A stretch of DNA of 59,762 nt from assembly GCA_016284175.1 (NCBI GenBank), contig JAEEOJ010000147.1, positions 1 through 59,762 on the forward strand, written 5' to 3'. Under the pieces are notes generated by a model. That model saw only the letters and a program-made list of their open reading frames with translations, searched no databases and was not told the origin of the DNA. The position numbers were made by a program, and so were the translations under genes. This stretch comes from Lachnospiraceae bacterium (lineage in GTDB: Bacteria; Bacillota; Clostridia; Lachnospirales; Lachnospiraceae). Each line of letters begins with the position of its first letter. Position 1 is the first letter of the stretch. Positions 17,981 through 26,549 of this stretch are shown here, piece by piece.

Positions 17981-19036
17981 TTAATCAGCAATTGTGCTGA
18001 ATCTGTAAATTGTAGTTGATTTGAAGCCCTTGTTTTCATCAAATAAAGGTCTTTCAAAATTAGGCTCTTTTGCACTGTTGGGATAATACTGGCTCTCGAG
18101 GCAGAGTCCCTGACGCTGTGCATATACCGCGCCGTTCTTTCCCTTTTCACCGCCAACGTAGTTGCCGATATAAAGCTGTACGCCGGGAAGATCTGTTAAT
18201 GTTTCCATTACGATTCCGGACTCATCGTCAAATACAGTTGCAGCAACCTTTAAACTGCCGTCCCAGTCATTGATGCAGTAGTTGTGGTCAAATCCGTTTG
18301 TGAATTTAAGCTGCTCGTAATTCATATCAAGCATTTCGCCAATCTTCTTAGCTTCGGTGAAATCCATGGGTGTTCCTGCAACCTTTTTGATTTCGCCTGA
18401 AGGAATGCTTTCGTCATCAACGGGAAGGAAGCTGTCTGCATTGAAAACGATGGACTCGTTTAAAATGCTGCCTGAATCATGTCCGTTGAGATTGAAATAT
18501 GTATGATTGGTCATATTGATGATGGTCTTTTTATCTGTGGTTACATCATAATCAATCTTGATTTCATCTTCTTCGGTAAGTGTGTAAACAACCTTTGCCT
18601 TAAGATTTCCGGGAAGTCCCAGATCCATGTCTTTCTTATCAATCGTAAAAGTAACGCTTGATTCACCTGTTTCTGCGTTCCATACTCTCTTCTGCAAAGA
18701 GCCGAGTCTTGCTGTATGAAGATTGTTTCTTCCGTTGTCGTTAACCTCGAGCTTGTACTCTGTGCCGTCGATTTCAAAACTTGCATCTGCAGTTCTGTTT
18801 GCAACGGGTCCTACAACAGCGCCGAAGCACTTGTCATCTGTAAAGTAATCCTTAACATCTTCGTAACCAAGGATTACGTCTCTTACTTTTCCGTCTTTTC
18901 CCGCAAAAAGAAAATTTGTGATAATACATCCGAAATTGATAACGGAAAGTTCTGTTCCGTTCTCATTTTTCATAGTGTATTTGAATAAATCCTCACCGTT
19001 AGGTCCTTTTCCGATTTCTTTAACTGTAACGCCCAT
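17981..19036 (-). CDS. galM: Aldose 1-epimerase (mutarotase)
   Basis: Interconverts alpha and beta anomers of galactose or glucose in the cytosol, feeding the Leloir pathway. 351 aa. Conserved residues by motif: Asn80-Arg81 (VANRTADA), His107 (NNLH), the catalytic acid His178 in TNHTYFNLNG, Asp250 in NGFDH, and the catalytic base Glu314 in LCLESQ. It follows recR by 29 bases in the same operon, an odd partner for DNA-repair genes but in keeping with the GH5 gene at the operon head. Confidence 0.93.
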   Translation of the reverse strand: MGVTVKEIGKGPNGEDLFKYTMKNENGTELSVINFGCIITNFLFAGKDGKVRDVILGYEDVKDYFTDDKCFGAVVGPVANRTADASFEIDGTEYKLEVNDNGRNNLHTARLGSLQKRVWNAETGESSVTFTIDKKDMDLGLPGNLKAKVVYTLTEEDEIKIDYDVTTDKKTIINMTNHTYFNLNGHDSGSILNESIVFNADSFLPVDDESIPSGEIKKVAGTPMDFTEAKKIGEMLDMNYEQLKFTNGFDHNYCINDWDGSLKVAATVFDDESGIVMETLTDLPGVQLYIGNYVGGEKGKNGAVYAQRQGLCLESQYYPNSAKEPNFERPLFDENKGFKSTTIYRFSTIAD

Positions 19037-19065
19037 TTTTACCCCCCTGAGATAATTTTTTTCTT

Positions 19066-19662
19066 TTATAATTCCACTCTGCCTTCGAGCGCACGAAGAA
19101 GAGTGACTTCGTCAATATACTCGATATCGCCGCCGACGGGAACACCCGAAGCTATTCTTGTAACTTTAATGCCTGTCGGTTTTATGAGCTTGCTGATATA
19201 CATCGCCGTGGTCTCGCCTTCAAGCGAAGCGTTTGTTGCGATGATAACTTCCTCAACATCGTCCTGCAGTCTGGTGATTAATTCTTTTAATCTGATATCT
19301 GCCGGTCCAATGCCGAGCATCGGAGAAATCGCGCCGTGAAGCACATGGTAAACGCCTCTGTACTTGCCTGTTTTCTCGTATGCCGCAAGGTCTCTGGGAT
19401 TCTCGACCACCATGATTGTTTTATGATCTCTCTGCTTGTCCGCGCAGACTGCGCAGAGTTCAGAATCGGTCATTGTAAGGCATTCCTTGCAGTAATGCGT
19501 GTGCTTTTTCGCATTGTCAATGGCTGCCGTCAGTTTATCCACACGTTCGTTCGGAAGGCTGACAATATAGTACGCCATACGCTGAGCCGATTTGTTGCCG
19601 ATTCCCGGAAGTCTCTCGAGTTCTTCTATTAATTTATTTATGTATCCGCTGTTTATTTCCAT
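19066..19662 (-). CDS. recR: Recombination protein RecR
   Basis: Works with RecO and RecF to load RecA on gapped DNA. 198 aa. Helix-hairpin-helix LPGIGNKSAQRMA at 18-30, a four-cysteine zinc site (Cys58, Cys61, Cys70, Cys73), and a Toprim domain starting VVENPRDLAAYEKTG, with ASLEGETTA further on. Three bases after ybaB in the classical dnaX-ybaB-recR order. Confidence 0.97.
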   Translation of the reverse strand: MEINSGYINKLIEELERLPGIGNKSAQRMAYYIVSLPNERVDKLTAAIDNAKKHTHYCKECLTMTDSELCAVCADKQRDHKTIMVVENPRDLAAYEKTGKYRGVYHVLHGAISPMLGIGPADIRLKELITRLQDDVEEVIIATNASLEGETTAMYISKLIKPTGIKVTRIASGVPVGGDIEYIDEVTLLRALEGRVEL

Positions 19663-19665
19663 CTT

Positions 19666-20016
19666 TTAGAAGTTGAGTCCGCCGAAATTCATACCGCCGG
19701 TCATTGAGTTAACCGCTTCGTTGTTGGCATCTTCAATCTGAGTTAAAATATCGTTCATGCAGGCCATGATTAAGTCCTCAAGATCCTCTACATCCTCGGG
19801 ATCAAGAACATCGGGATCGATGGTTACCTTCTTCACTTCTCTCTTGCCGGTCATTGTGATGCTGATTGCATTACCGCCTGCAGTTGCAGTGAATTCCCTG
19901 GTTTCCATAGCCTTCTGGTTTTCTTCCATCTGACGCTGCATTCTCTGTGCCTGCTTCATCAGGTTGTTCATGTTACCGGGCATCATTCCGCCGGGGTATC
20001 CGCCTCTTTTTGCCAT
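19666..20016 (-). CDS. YbaB/EbfC nucleoid-associated protein
   Basis: 116 aa DNA-binding dimer of the YbaB family. A Met/Gln-rich N-terminal helix (NNLMKQAQRMQRQMEENQKA) leads into the central sheet with ITMTGKREVKKVTIDP and a C-terminal helix with DLIMACMNDI. The Gly/Met-rich N-terminus (KRGGYPGGMMPGNMN) is typical of Firmicutes. Between dnaX and recR, where this gene is almost always found. Confidence 0.94.
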   Translation of the reverse strand: MAKRGGYPGGMMPGNMNNLMKQAQRMQRQMEENQKAMETREFTATAGGNAISITMTGKREVKKVTIDPDVLDPEDVEDLEDLIMACMNDILTQIEDANNEAVNSMTGGMNFGGLNF

Positions 20017-20044
20017 TTCTTTATTCCTCCTAAGTTAAATCGTT

Positions 20045-21628
20045 TTAAAAATCTTCTTTGGGAAAATCGTCGTCCGATTCGTCTATATCCATGTTGGGCT
20101 TCTTTGAATTCGGTATCGAATCGTATTTCGAACCGTTTTCGTCAAGCACCAGTTCATAGGAAACTTCTTTTCTGACGCGCTCGTTTAATAATCCCTGTAA
20201 TACCTTTGCTCTCTCCGGATCTTTTAAGCCTTCGTAACTCATTGTTGTAGAGCATGCCAGAATAAGAATTTCCGGCTTCGAAGCATCCATAGAGCATTTT
20301 ATTTTTTCCATGAAGCCCTTTACGAGAGCCTGTGCATTATCCGTAATCGAACTCCATTCATCTGCTATCTGCTGAATGTCCGCAGGGATAGCGGCAGGAA
20401 GTTCAATCTTTTTTTCCTGTGGCAATGAAGGTGTACTGCTGCCTTCGTTTGAAGTTCCCGCAACCACAAATGCGCCCGTTTCGAGTTTCTTTTCGATGCT
20501 TCTGATTCTGTCCATAAGGGCATCAGGCTTTTTATCCATCTGAGGTGTGCAGAGTTTGATAAGCGTCATCTCTGTCATAACTCTCGCCTGAGTAGTCGTC
20601 TTAAGCGTACCCGTCAGTTCTGAAAGAATTCTTATAAAACGCATTATCGTCTGTAACTCGGCCTTTTCGCTGTCTGCCTTCATTTCGGCAAAACTTTCGG
20701 TCGTTACATCCAGTATCTCCGCAGGAGCATCGGAACTTTTTATAATCATCAGGTTTCTTAAATACCACGTAAAATCTGCAACAAATCTGCTGATTTCCGT
20801 ACCTGCGACAACCACTTCCTCAAGGTCTCTGATAACCGCTGTCACATTTTCAGCTATAACATGGTTGAAAACCTTTGAGTAGATATCGGTCTTTACCGCT
20901 CCTAGAGCTACCAAAACTTTATCAAGTGTTAGCTCTTCCTTCGGATAAAAGGCTATGCACTGGTCGAGGAGTGACAAGCCGTCACGCATCGAACCGTCTG
21001 CTGCCTTGGCAACATATCTTAATGCTTCATCCGTCGCGGAAACATTTTCTTTGTCCGTCAGCTCACGCATTCTGCCTGCGATGGTTTCAAGAGGAATCCT
21101 CTTAAAATCATATCTCTGGCATCGCGACATAATCGTCGGAATAATCTGATGCGCTTCCGTTGTTGCCAGAATAAAGATTACATGTTCGGGCGGTTCTTCT
21201 ATCGTCTTTAACAAAGCATTGAAAGCTTCGTTAGTCAGATTGTGCGCCTCGTCGATAATGTAAACCTTATATTTTCCGCTGACCGGTTTGTAATCAACTT
21301 CGTTGATAAGTTCACGGATTTTATCGATACCTCTGTTTGAAGCCGCATCCATTTCAATCATGTTAAGAGCGGTTCCGTTCGCAATCGCCTTGCAGATTTC
21401 ACATTCTCCGCAGGGATTTCCGTCCACGGGATGTTCGCAGTTAACCGCTCTTGCCATAATTTTGGCAATTGTGGTTTTACCCGTTCCTCTGGTACCGCAG
21501 AAAAGATACGCATGCCCGATTCGGTTCTGTATTATTTGATTTTTCAGCGTGGTTACTATCGCGTCCTGACCTCTGACCTCATCAAATGTCTGTGGTCTGA
21601 ACTTACGATACAGTGCCAGATATGACAT
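20045..21628 (-). CDS. dnaX: DNA polymerase III subunit gamma/tau
   Basis: Clamp-loader ATPase subunit. 527 aa: YRKFRPQTFDEVRGQ at the start, Walker A GTRGTGKT at 45-52, zinc cysteines Cys64, Cys73, Cys76 and Cys79, Walker B IIDEAH at 124-129, and an SRC sensor motif (IMSRCQRYDF). The C-terminal tau region after about residue 365 is short and of low complexity. No obvious A-tract frameshift site was noticed. It follows the GH5 gene by 16 bases. Confidence 0.97.
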   Translation of the reverse strand: MSYLALYRKFRPQTFDEVRGQDAIVTTLKNQIIQNRIGHAYLFCGTRGTGKTTIAKIMARAVNCEHPVDGNPCGECEICKAIANGTALNMIEMDAASNRGIDKIRELINEVDYKPVSGKYKVYIIDEAHNLTNEAFNALLKTIEEPPEHVIFILATTEAHQIIPTIMSRCQRYDFKRIPLETIAGRMRELTDKENVSATDEALRYVAKAADGSMRDGLSLLDQCIAFYPKEELTLDKVLVALGAVKTDIYSKVFNHVIAENVTAVIRDLEEVVVAGTEISRFVADFTWYLRNLMIIKSSDAPAEILDVTTESFAEMKADSEKAELQTIMRFIRILSELTGTLKTTTQARVMTEMTLIKLCTPQMDKKPDALMDRIRSIEKKLETGAFVVAGTSNEGSSTPSLPQEKKIELPAAIPADIQQIADEWSSITDNAQALVKGFMEKIKCSMDASKPEILILACSTTMSYEGLKDPERAKVLQGLLNERVRKEVSYELVLDENGSKYDSIPNSKKPNMDIDESDDDFPKEDF

Positions 21629-21644
21629 ACCAAATCCTCGTTTA

Positions 21645-22586
21645 TTACTTCGCCATTATCTTTTTCATCATAAGTCCGCAGGGTGATAAGTCTTCGTCCG
21701 TGAAGCCGTAAGTCTTCTCACATTTTGCTGCGATTATCGAAGAAGTTTCGTCCTTGTTGGAAAGGTTCCAGATTATGTGGCTTACCTTTTCTTCGTTGAG
21801 AAGGTTAATCCAGATTTCGGACTGTTCTTCGTTAATGTCTCCGTCGCCGTCCGCTCTGCCTACGCCGAATTCGGTAACGAATACAGGAAGGTTTTTGCTT
21901 CTTGCGTAAGTGAATTTGTCGCGGAGTTTGTCGCGATGTGTGTCTGCATAAAAGTGCAGAGTATACATTATGTTCTCATAATCGAGAGGTGCATCCGCAG
22001 CCTCATCCACACCCTGTGACCAGATGGTGGTTCCGACTATGATTATCTTTGAATCGTCTATTTCTTTTATGATAGGGATTACCTGATTTGCATAACGCTT
22101 GATGTCGTCCCAGGTAACCTCTTCCTTGGTTTCAAGGTTCATATTGGGCTCGTTGCAGATTTCGTAAATCACATTGTCGTATGCAGTAAGCTTCGGACAG
22201 ATGTTTTTGAAAAATCTGATGGCCATGTCCGTATGCATATTCGGATCGTAGTCTAAAAGAATATGCCAGTCGATCATGCAGTAAAGGCCGAGCTTTTTAC
22301 AAATTTCCGCTCCGTCTAAAATGATCTTTTCAAGCTTTGCTCTGTGCTCATCGTTTGAGTCCGCATAGCCCTCATGATTGTCCGCAAAACCGGAATACAT
22401 AGCCAGACGCATAATACTGACTTTATATTCATCGCGAAACTGCTTAAAAGCCTCCTCGTTTACATACTGAGGATACTCGTTTAAGTTGTGAGTACTGATT
22501 CCTTTAAGCTGCACGGTATTGCCGTTTGCGTCAACAAGATTTTTCCCCTCAACATGCAATTTGCCGTATTTTTCAAACGGTGTCAT
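21645..22586 (-). CDS. Cytoplasmic GH5-family glycoside hydrolase
   Basis: 313 aa, a (beta/alpha)8 retaining glycosidase. The acid/base is Glu146 in YEICNEPN, His211/Tyr213 lie in LHFYA, and the nucleophile is Glu239 in VFVTEFG; the N-terminal VQLKGISTHNL is also GH5-like. There is no signal peptide or binding module, so it should act on imported beta-glucan or beta-mannan oligosaccharides inside the cell. It has its own promoter and leads the operon containing dnaX, recR and galM. Best fit is an endoglucanase-like (GH5_2-type) enzyme; the exact substrate is open. Confidence 0.88.
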   Translation of the reverse strand: MTPFEKYGKLHVEGKNLVDANGNTVQLKGISTHNLNEYPQYVNEEAFKQFRDEYKVSIMRLAMYSGFADNHEGYADSNDEHRAKLEKIILDGAEICKKLGLYCMIDWHILLDYDPNMHTDMAIRFFKNICPKLTAYDNVIYEICNEPNMNLETKEEVTWDDIKRYANQVIPIIKEIDDSKIIIVGTTIWSQGVDEAADAPLDYENIMYTLHFYADTHRDKLRDKFTYARSKNLPVFVTEFGVGRADGDGDINEEQSEIWINLLNEEKVSHIIWNLSNKDETSSIIAAKCEKTYGFTDEDLSPCGLMMKKIMAK

Positions 22587-22641
22587 ATAACCCCTCCGAT
22601 TAATTTTTCATTTTCTGTTTGGTCGCAAAATCCGACTTCTT

Positions 22642-22671
22642 ATTATACCACGTTTCGCCCTTAAATGTCAC
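22642..22671 (-). promoter_or_regulatory. Promoter of the GH5-dnaX-recR-galM operon
   Basis: -10 TATAAT at 22642-22647 and -35 GTGACA at 22666-22671 with an 18-base spacer. No other promoter was obvious between the GH5 gene and recR, so the DNA-repair genes may depend on it. Confidence 0.6.
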
Positions 22672-22693
22672 TTAAAAAGGGCTAAAAACATCA

Positions 22694-22725
22694 TAAAAAA
22701 AGATACCCCTTTCGGGATATCTTTT
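22694..22725 (-). terminator. Intrinsic terminator after bioY
   Basis: AAAAGATA/TATCTTTT plus CCC/GGG form a stem with a short loop; a run of T follows on the minus strand. It separates bioY from the GH5 operon promoter. Confidence 0.8.
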
Positions 22726-22742
22726 ATGAGTTTAAAGACCTT

Positions 22743-23312
22743 TTAATGTTCCGATTCCGAACCAGCGCTCATCTTTTTTATCGCCTTTCGAACCGGTATT
22801 CCTATCGCTACCGCTATCGCCATTTTGACCGCATCCGCAGGGATAAACGGAATCACTCCTGCCATAAGAGCGGCGCCAAAGCTCATTTTAAGCGATATCG
22901 CAAGCCACGCGGTACCGAGCGCGTAACAGCAGATTGTTCCCAAAACCATTCCGAGGATATGAAGCGGTATTTTATTCTCAAACTTGGAGATGAAAAATCC
23001 CGCAATTAAAGAAAGGAAAATATATCCGATCATATATCCGCCCGTGGGGCCGAGAAGTTTGGCAAATCCGCCGGTAAAGCCGGTAAATACCGGAACTCCA
23101 ACAAATCCAAGTAAAAGATACAGAATGCAGCTGACCGTTCCCCAGAGCCATCCGTTAACATATACCGCAAAGAATATTCCCAGAATTCCTAAGGAAATCG
23201 GAACGGGACTGATGGGGATTGAAAAAGAAAGAGGTCCCAAAATACATATTATTGCCGTCGAAAGTGCTACCTTAGTAATGGTTATTGTTGTTATTCTTGT
23301 TTTGCTTTTCAT
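22743..23312 (-). CDS. bioY: Biotin transporter BioY (ECF S component)
   Basis: 189-aa integral membrane substrate-binding subunit for biotin, used with a shared ECF energy module not seen in this window. About six hydrophobic segments; GFTGGFAKLLGPTGGYMIGY and the ISPVPISLGILGIF segment are BioY hallmarks. Ribosome site AAGGA before ATG 23312. Divergent from birA across a spacer with repeated TTGTAAAC boxes, so biotin-dependent repression by BirA is expected. No biotin synthesis genes are nearby. Confidence 0.93.
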   Translation of the reverse strand: MKSKTRITTITITKVALSTAIICILGPLSFSIPISPVPISLGILGIFFAVYVNGWLWGTVSCILYLLLGFVGVPVFTGFTGGFAKLLGPTGGYMIGYIFLSLIAGFFISKFENKIPLHILGMVLGTICCYALGTAWLAISLKMSFGAALMAGVIPFIPADAVKMAIAVAIGIPVRKAIKKMSAGSESEH

Positions 23313-23328
23313 ATTTATTCTTCCTTTT

Positions 23329-23403
23329 GGTTTACAATTTCAAGATGGGAGTTTACAATACAATTACCCTATCGTCAACCTGATTGTCAAAAAAGTTTAC
23401 AAT
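23329..23403. promoter_or_regulatory. BirA-like operator half-sites in the bioY/birA spacer
   Basis: GTTTACAAT occurs three times in the same orientation, at 23330-23338, 23351-23359 and 23395-23403. An imperfect inverted partner, ATTGTCAAA, is at 23383-23391. The box equals one arm of the known BirA operator (TTGTAAAC...GTTTACAA). On the minus strand the boxes flank TTGACA/TTGACG -35 candidates for bioY. Binding is inferred. Confidence 0.6.
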
Positions 23404-23438
23404 CGGGCAAAAACTGTAAAAAAGGAATTTAAGAAAAT

Positions 23439-24431
23439 ATGGAAACAGAGTTCTCAACCAGGGAAAAAGTACTGAATATATTAAAGCAAAACCCCAATGC
23501 ATTTGTTTCCGGTCAGGAAATCGCCGATACGCTTTTTTTAACCAGAGCGGGTATCTGGAAAACTATAAAAAGCCTGCGCGAAAGCGGTTTTACGATAGAG
23601 TCCGTAACAAACAAAGGTTATCGTCTCGTATGCGATTACGACGGAATCAATGTGGATTTTATCAAAAAAAGCCTGCCTGAAAGCCTTCCCCTTAAATACT
23701 ATTCGTACGAAGAAGTCACTTCGACGAACGATATCGCAAGAGAGCATGCATACGAAAAAAGCGACATACTGATTGCCGCGAATTCCCAGACCAACGGGCG
23801 CGGCCGTAAGGGCAGGGTATTCTTTTCTCCGAAAGACACCGGCTTGTATTTCAGCCTTTTAATACATCCCGAGATTCCATTTTCAAAAGCCACATATATT
23901 ACGTGCATTGCTGCCGAATCACTGGTTTTGGCGATACAGGATTCTCTCGGCATCGAGACTTCGATCAAATGGGTAAACGACATCTTTTTAAAAGAGAAAA
24001 AAATCGCGGGTATTCTGACCGAAACCTTCGGTTCTCTCGAAGAGGAATTTCCTGAATATGTCGTGGTCGGAGTCGGAATAAATATCTACCCTTTCGGCGA
24101 AGAGCTTCCTTCGGACATTAAAAAAAGAGCTGGTTTTTTAATCAAAAAAGCCGATAATACCGACAATCTCAAAAACCTGCTCTGCATTAATTTCATAAAA
24201 CATTTTTACGCATTTCTATCCGAGATCGACCGAAAAACTTTTCTTGACGGCTACCGCAGGCACTCGAATTTAATCGGCAGATACGTTCGTATACATAACG
24301 ATAAAAAGCCCTCAAAAAAAGAATACGCACTCGTCACCGGAATCGATGACGAATGCCGTCTTTTGGTTACTTATGATGATAAAAAAACTGCCGCGCTTAC
24401 GGGAAAAGAAGTTAGCGTCGTTAAATACTGA
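23439..24431 (+). CDS. birA: Bifunctional biotin-protein ligase / biotin repressor
   Basis: 330 aa. The N-terminal winged helix (about 8-62, with SGQEIADTLFLTRAGIWKTI) binds DNA; the ligase domain has GRGRKGR at 120-126 for biotinyl-AMP, KWVNDIFL at 177-184 and KKIAGILTE. The C-terminal SH3-like domain ends in TGKEVSVV. It attaches biotin to carboxylase carriers and represses biotin uptake. It reads away from bioY. Its stop is four bases from the stop of the opposing gene, leaving no room for a terminator between them. Confidence 0.96.
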   Translation: METEFSTREKVLNILKQNPNAFVSGQEIADTLFLTRAGIWKTIKSLRESGFTIESVTNKGYRLVCDYDGINVDFIKKSLPESLPLKYYSYEEVTSTNDIAREHAYEKSDILIAANSQTNGRGRKGRVFFSPKDTGLYFSLLIHPEIPFSKATYITCIAAESLVLAIQDSLGIETSIKWVNDIFLKEKKIAGILTETFGSLEEEFPEYVVVGVGINIYPFGEELPSDIKKRAGFLIKKADNTDNLKNLLCINFIKHFYAFLSEIDRKTFLDGYRRHSNLIGRYVRIHNDKKPSKKEYALVTGIDDECRLLVTYDDKKTAALTGKEVSVVKY

Positions 24432-24435
24432 TTCT

Positions 24436-26421
24436 TCAGGCGTTATAAACTTTGCCCGTTATTCGGCTTGACATTTCCTCTTTAGGCAGAGGTCTGTCGT
24501 AAAAATATCCCTGAACGACATTTACGCCAAGCCCCATCAGAATTTCTTTCTGCTTCTGCGTCTCCACGCCTTCCGCAACGATTTTCATGTCGATTGCCTT
24601 GGCAAGATTGACGATATGTGTCAGGATGGTAAGATTTTTGTCAAACGCGCTGTGAATAAAGCCCTTGTCAATCTTTAACGTATCAAAATCCGTCTCTCTT
24701 AGGAGCGAAAGCGATGCCGCGCCGCAGCCGAAATCATCCACTGCCACTTTGTAGCCGAGTTCGTGCAGCGAACTTACAAATTCTTTTAAGACGCTCGCCG
24801 GAAATTCATCGCTTGTTTCCGTTATTTCGATTTCAATCAGTTCTTTCGAAATTCCGTAGGCTTTTACCACATTGTCGATATCTTTTGCCAGATGAGTGTT
24901 CGAGAGGTTTCTTCGGGAAAGATTAACCGATATCGTCGGTATTTCAAGCCCCTCTTTCTGCCACTCTTTTATGTCTTCGCAGACTTTTCTCAAAACATAA
25001 AAATCCAGCGTGCAGACGGAATCGTTCTTTTCCATGATGGGAATAAATTCCTCGGGCGCAATGACATTGTCATCATGCATCCATCTGACAAGCGCTTCTC
25101 CGCCGCAGAGTGTATTGCTCTGCATGTCGATCTTGGGCTGGTAATAAACCTGAAATTCTTCCTTTTCGAGTCCTTCGAAAAGAATTCCTTTTAATTTTCT
25201 TTCGTTTTCTAGCTTTTCCTTAAGCTCCTCGCTCATATAATCCACGCTCTTTTTGCTGACTGTTTTGGCATATAAAAGAGCCGTGTATGCATTGGATAAA
25301 ATATCCTCCGCCTTCATGTATTCTTCGTTTATCTCATAGACGCCCGCAACCGAAGACACTTTTACGACTATGTTTTTTCCCTCTCCCGGTCCATAGGTGA
25401 TTTCCACTTCCGTTTCTTTTAGGAAATCAAGTATTTTTTCGAGATTTTCTTTTTTGACAACGGCTATAAAATGGTCGCTTCCCTCTCTTGCGAGAAACTC
25501 GTCAGATTTTAAAATATCGCGGAGATTTTCGGAGTATTTTTTTAGGAGCAAGTTTCCCGCAACCATTCCGTATTTTCTGTTAAAATACGAAAACTTCGAA
25601 ATGTCGAAATAAACGGCGCAGTAATTGCAGACTTTGCCTTTGCTTCGAAGCGTTTCAAGTTCTCCGATACAGCCGTGCTCGTTTAAAAGCCCGGTTCTGA
25701 CCTCGAGCTTGGAGATTCGCAAAACCTCCTGGCTCTGCGAGTAACTGTTTTGAATGAACATAATGATAAGCACAAAACCTATCGAGATATTTACGAAGGA
25801 ATAACCGTAAAAGATACTCTGAATGATTGTTGCAATTCCCGGAATTATGATGTATGCGAGCATCGACAAAAATGTCACCGGATCTGTTTTTTTACGATTT
25901 TCAATCAGAACGGAAATGTTTAAAAGAAGGCATATTCCGATTAATCCCATAGTCACAAAGAAGAAGGGATTTCGATGATACGCATTGCTTTCGTCGAAGT
26001 AATATAAAATGTCGGTAAACTGCGATACAATCAGCACTATCATACAGAAAACCGCAATCCAGTAAACCGTGCGGAATCTTTTCTGCCCGGGAATTTTCAC
26101 CTTTACTCCCGCTGTTCCGAAGAGCTGCACGGCGACATACATGGTGATCGTTATTACGATTAAAAACGTGGTAAAAAAGAGAACAAAATTCGCCACTCTG
26201 ATCATTACAAACGCCGTTCTGCCTTCTACACCGTCATAGACATATGTAAAAAAATCGGAGAAAAGAAGTAAGCCGGCAAAGAAATTGCCAAACATAATCA
26301 GCTGGTTTTTGTAATTCTTTTTGTCGTTTATCACAAGCAGTACCGTAAAAAGTGAAACAAATACGCAGAAGCTTGCTTCAAAAAGAAGAAATGTTTTTTG
26401 TATTGATAACGGATCAATCAA
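24436..26421 (-). CDS. Membrane cyclic-di-GMP phosphodiesterase (degenerate GGDEF + EAL)
   Basis: 661 aa. Seven or so membrane helices (about 8-225) form a sensor; a GGDEF-like domain (240-400) has GSDHF at 314-318 in place of GGDEF and is probably inactive as a cyclase. The EAL domain (410-655) keeps EAL at 442-444, ETSD at 535-538, DDFG at 562-565, Lys583 and QGYFYDRPL, so c-di-GMP hydrolysis is expected. The start is TTG at 26421, seven bases after AAGGAG. A TATAAT at 26481-26486 gives a likely promoter right after the pgi terminator. Signal unknown. Confidence 0.88.
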   Translation of the reverse strand: MIDPLSIQKTFLLFEASFCVFVSLFTVLLVINDKKNYKNQLIMFGNFFAGLLLFSDFFTYVYDGVEGRTAFVMIRVANFVLFFTTFLIVITITMYVAVQLFGTAGVKVKIPGQKRFRTVYWIAVFCMIVLIVSQFTDILYYFDESNAYHRNPFFFVTMGLIGICLLLNISVLIENRKKTDPVTFLSMLAYIIIPGIATIIQSIFYGYSFVNISIGFVLIIMFIQNSYSQSQEVLRISKLEVRTGLLNEHGCIGELETLRSKGKVCNYCAVYFDISKFSYFNRKYGMVAGNLLLKKYSENLRDILKSDEFLAREGSDHFIAVVKKENLEKILDFLKETEVEITYGPGEGKNIVVKVSSVAGVYEINEEYMKAEDILSNAYTALLYAKTVSKKSVDYMSEELKEKLENERKLKGILFEGLEKEEFQVYYQPKIDMQSNTLCGGEALVRWMHDDNVIAPEEFIPIMEKNDSVCTLDFYVLRKVCEDIKEWQKEGLEIPTISVNLSRRNLSNTHLAKDIDNVVKAYGISKELIEIEITETSDEFPASVLKEFVSSLHELGYKVAVDDFGCGAASLSLLRETDFDTLKIDKGFIHSAFDKNLTILTHIVNLAKAIDMKIVAEGVETQKQKEILMGLGVNVVQGYFYDRPLPKEEMSSRITGKVYNA

Positions 26422-26490
26422 TGCTAAACTCCTTATATTTCTAAACCCTATATTTATATATCGGCACGTAAAAAGAAAACATTATACGGA

Positions 26491-26525
26491 TAAAAAAATA
26501 TGCCGGACACCCGCGGGTATCCGGC
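26491..26525 (-). terminator. Intrinsic terminator of pgi
   Basis: GCCGGACACCC and GGGTATCCGGC pair almost perfectly, followed on the minus strand by TATTTTTTTA. Strong G+C stem. Confidence 0.9.
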
Positions 26526-26549
26526 AAAAATCATAAAAGATATATAAGT

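Noticed and set aside
19066-19632. Plus-strand frames opposite recR
   Set aside because: Codon pattern and conservation belong to recR on the minus strand.
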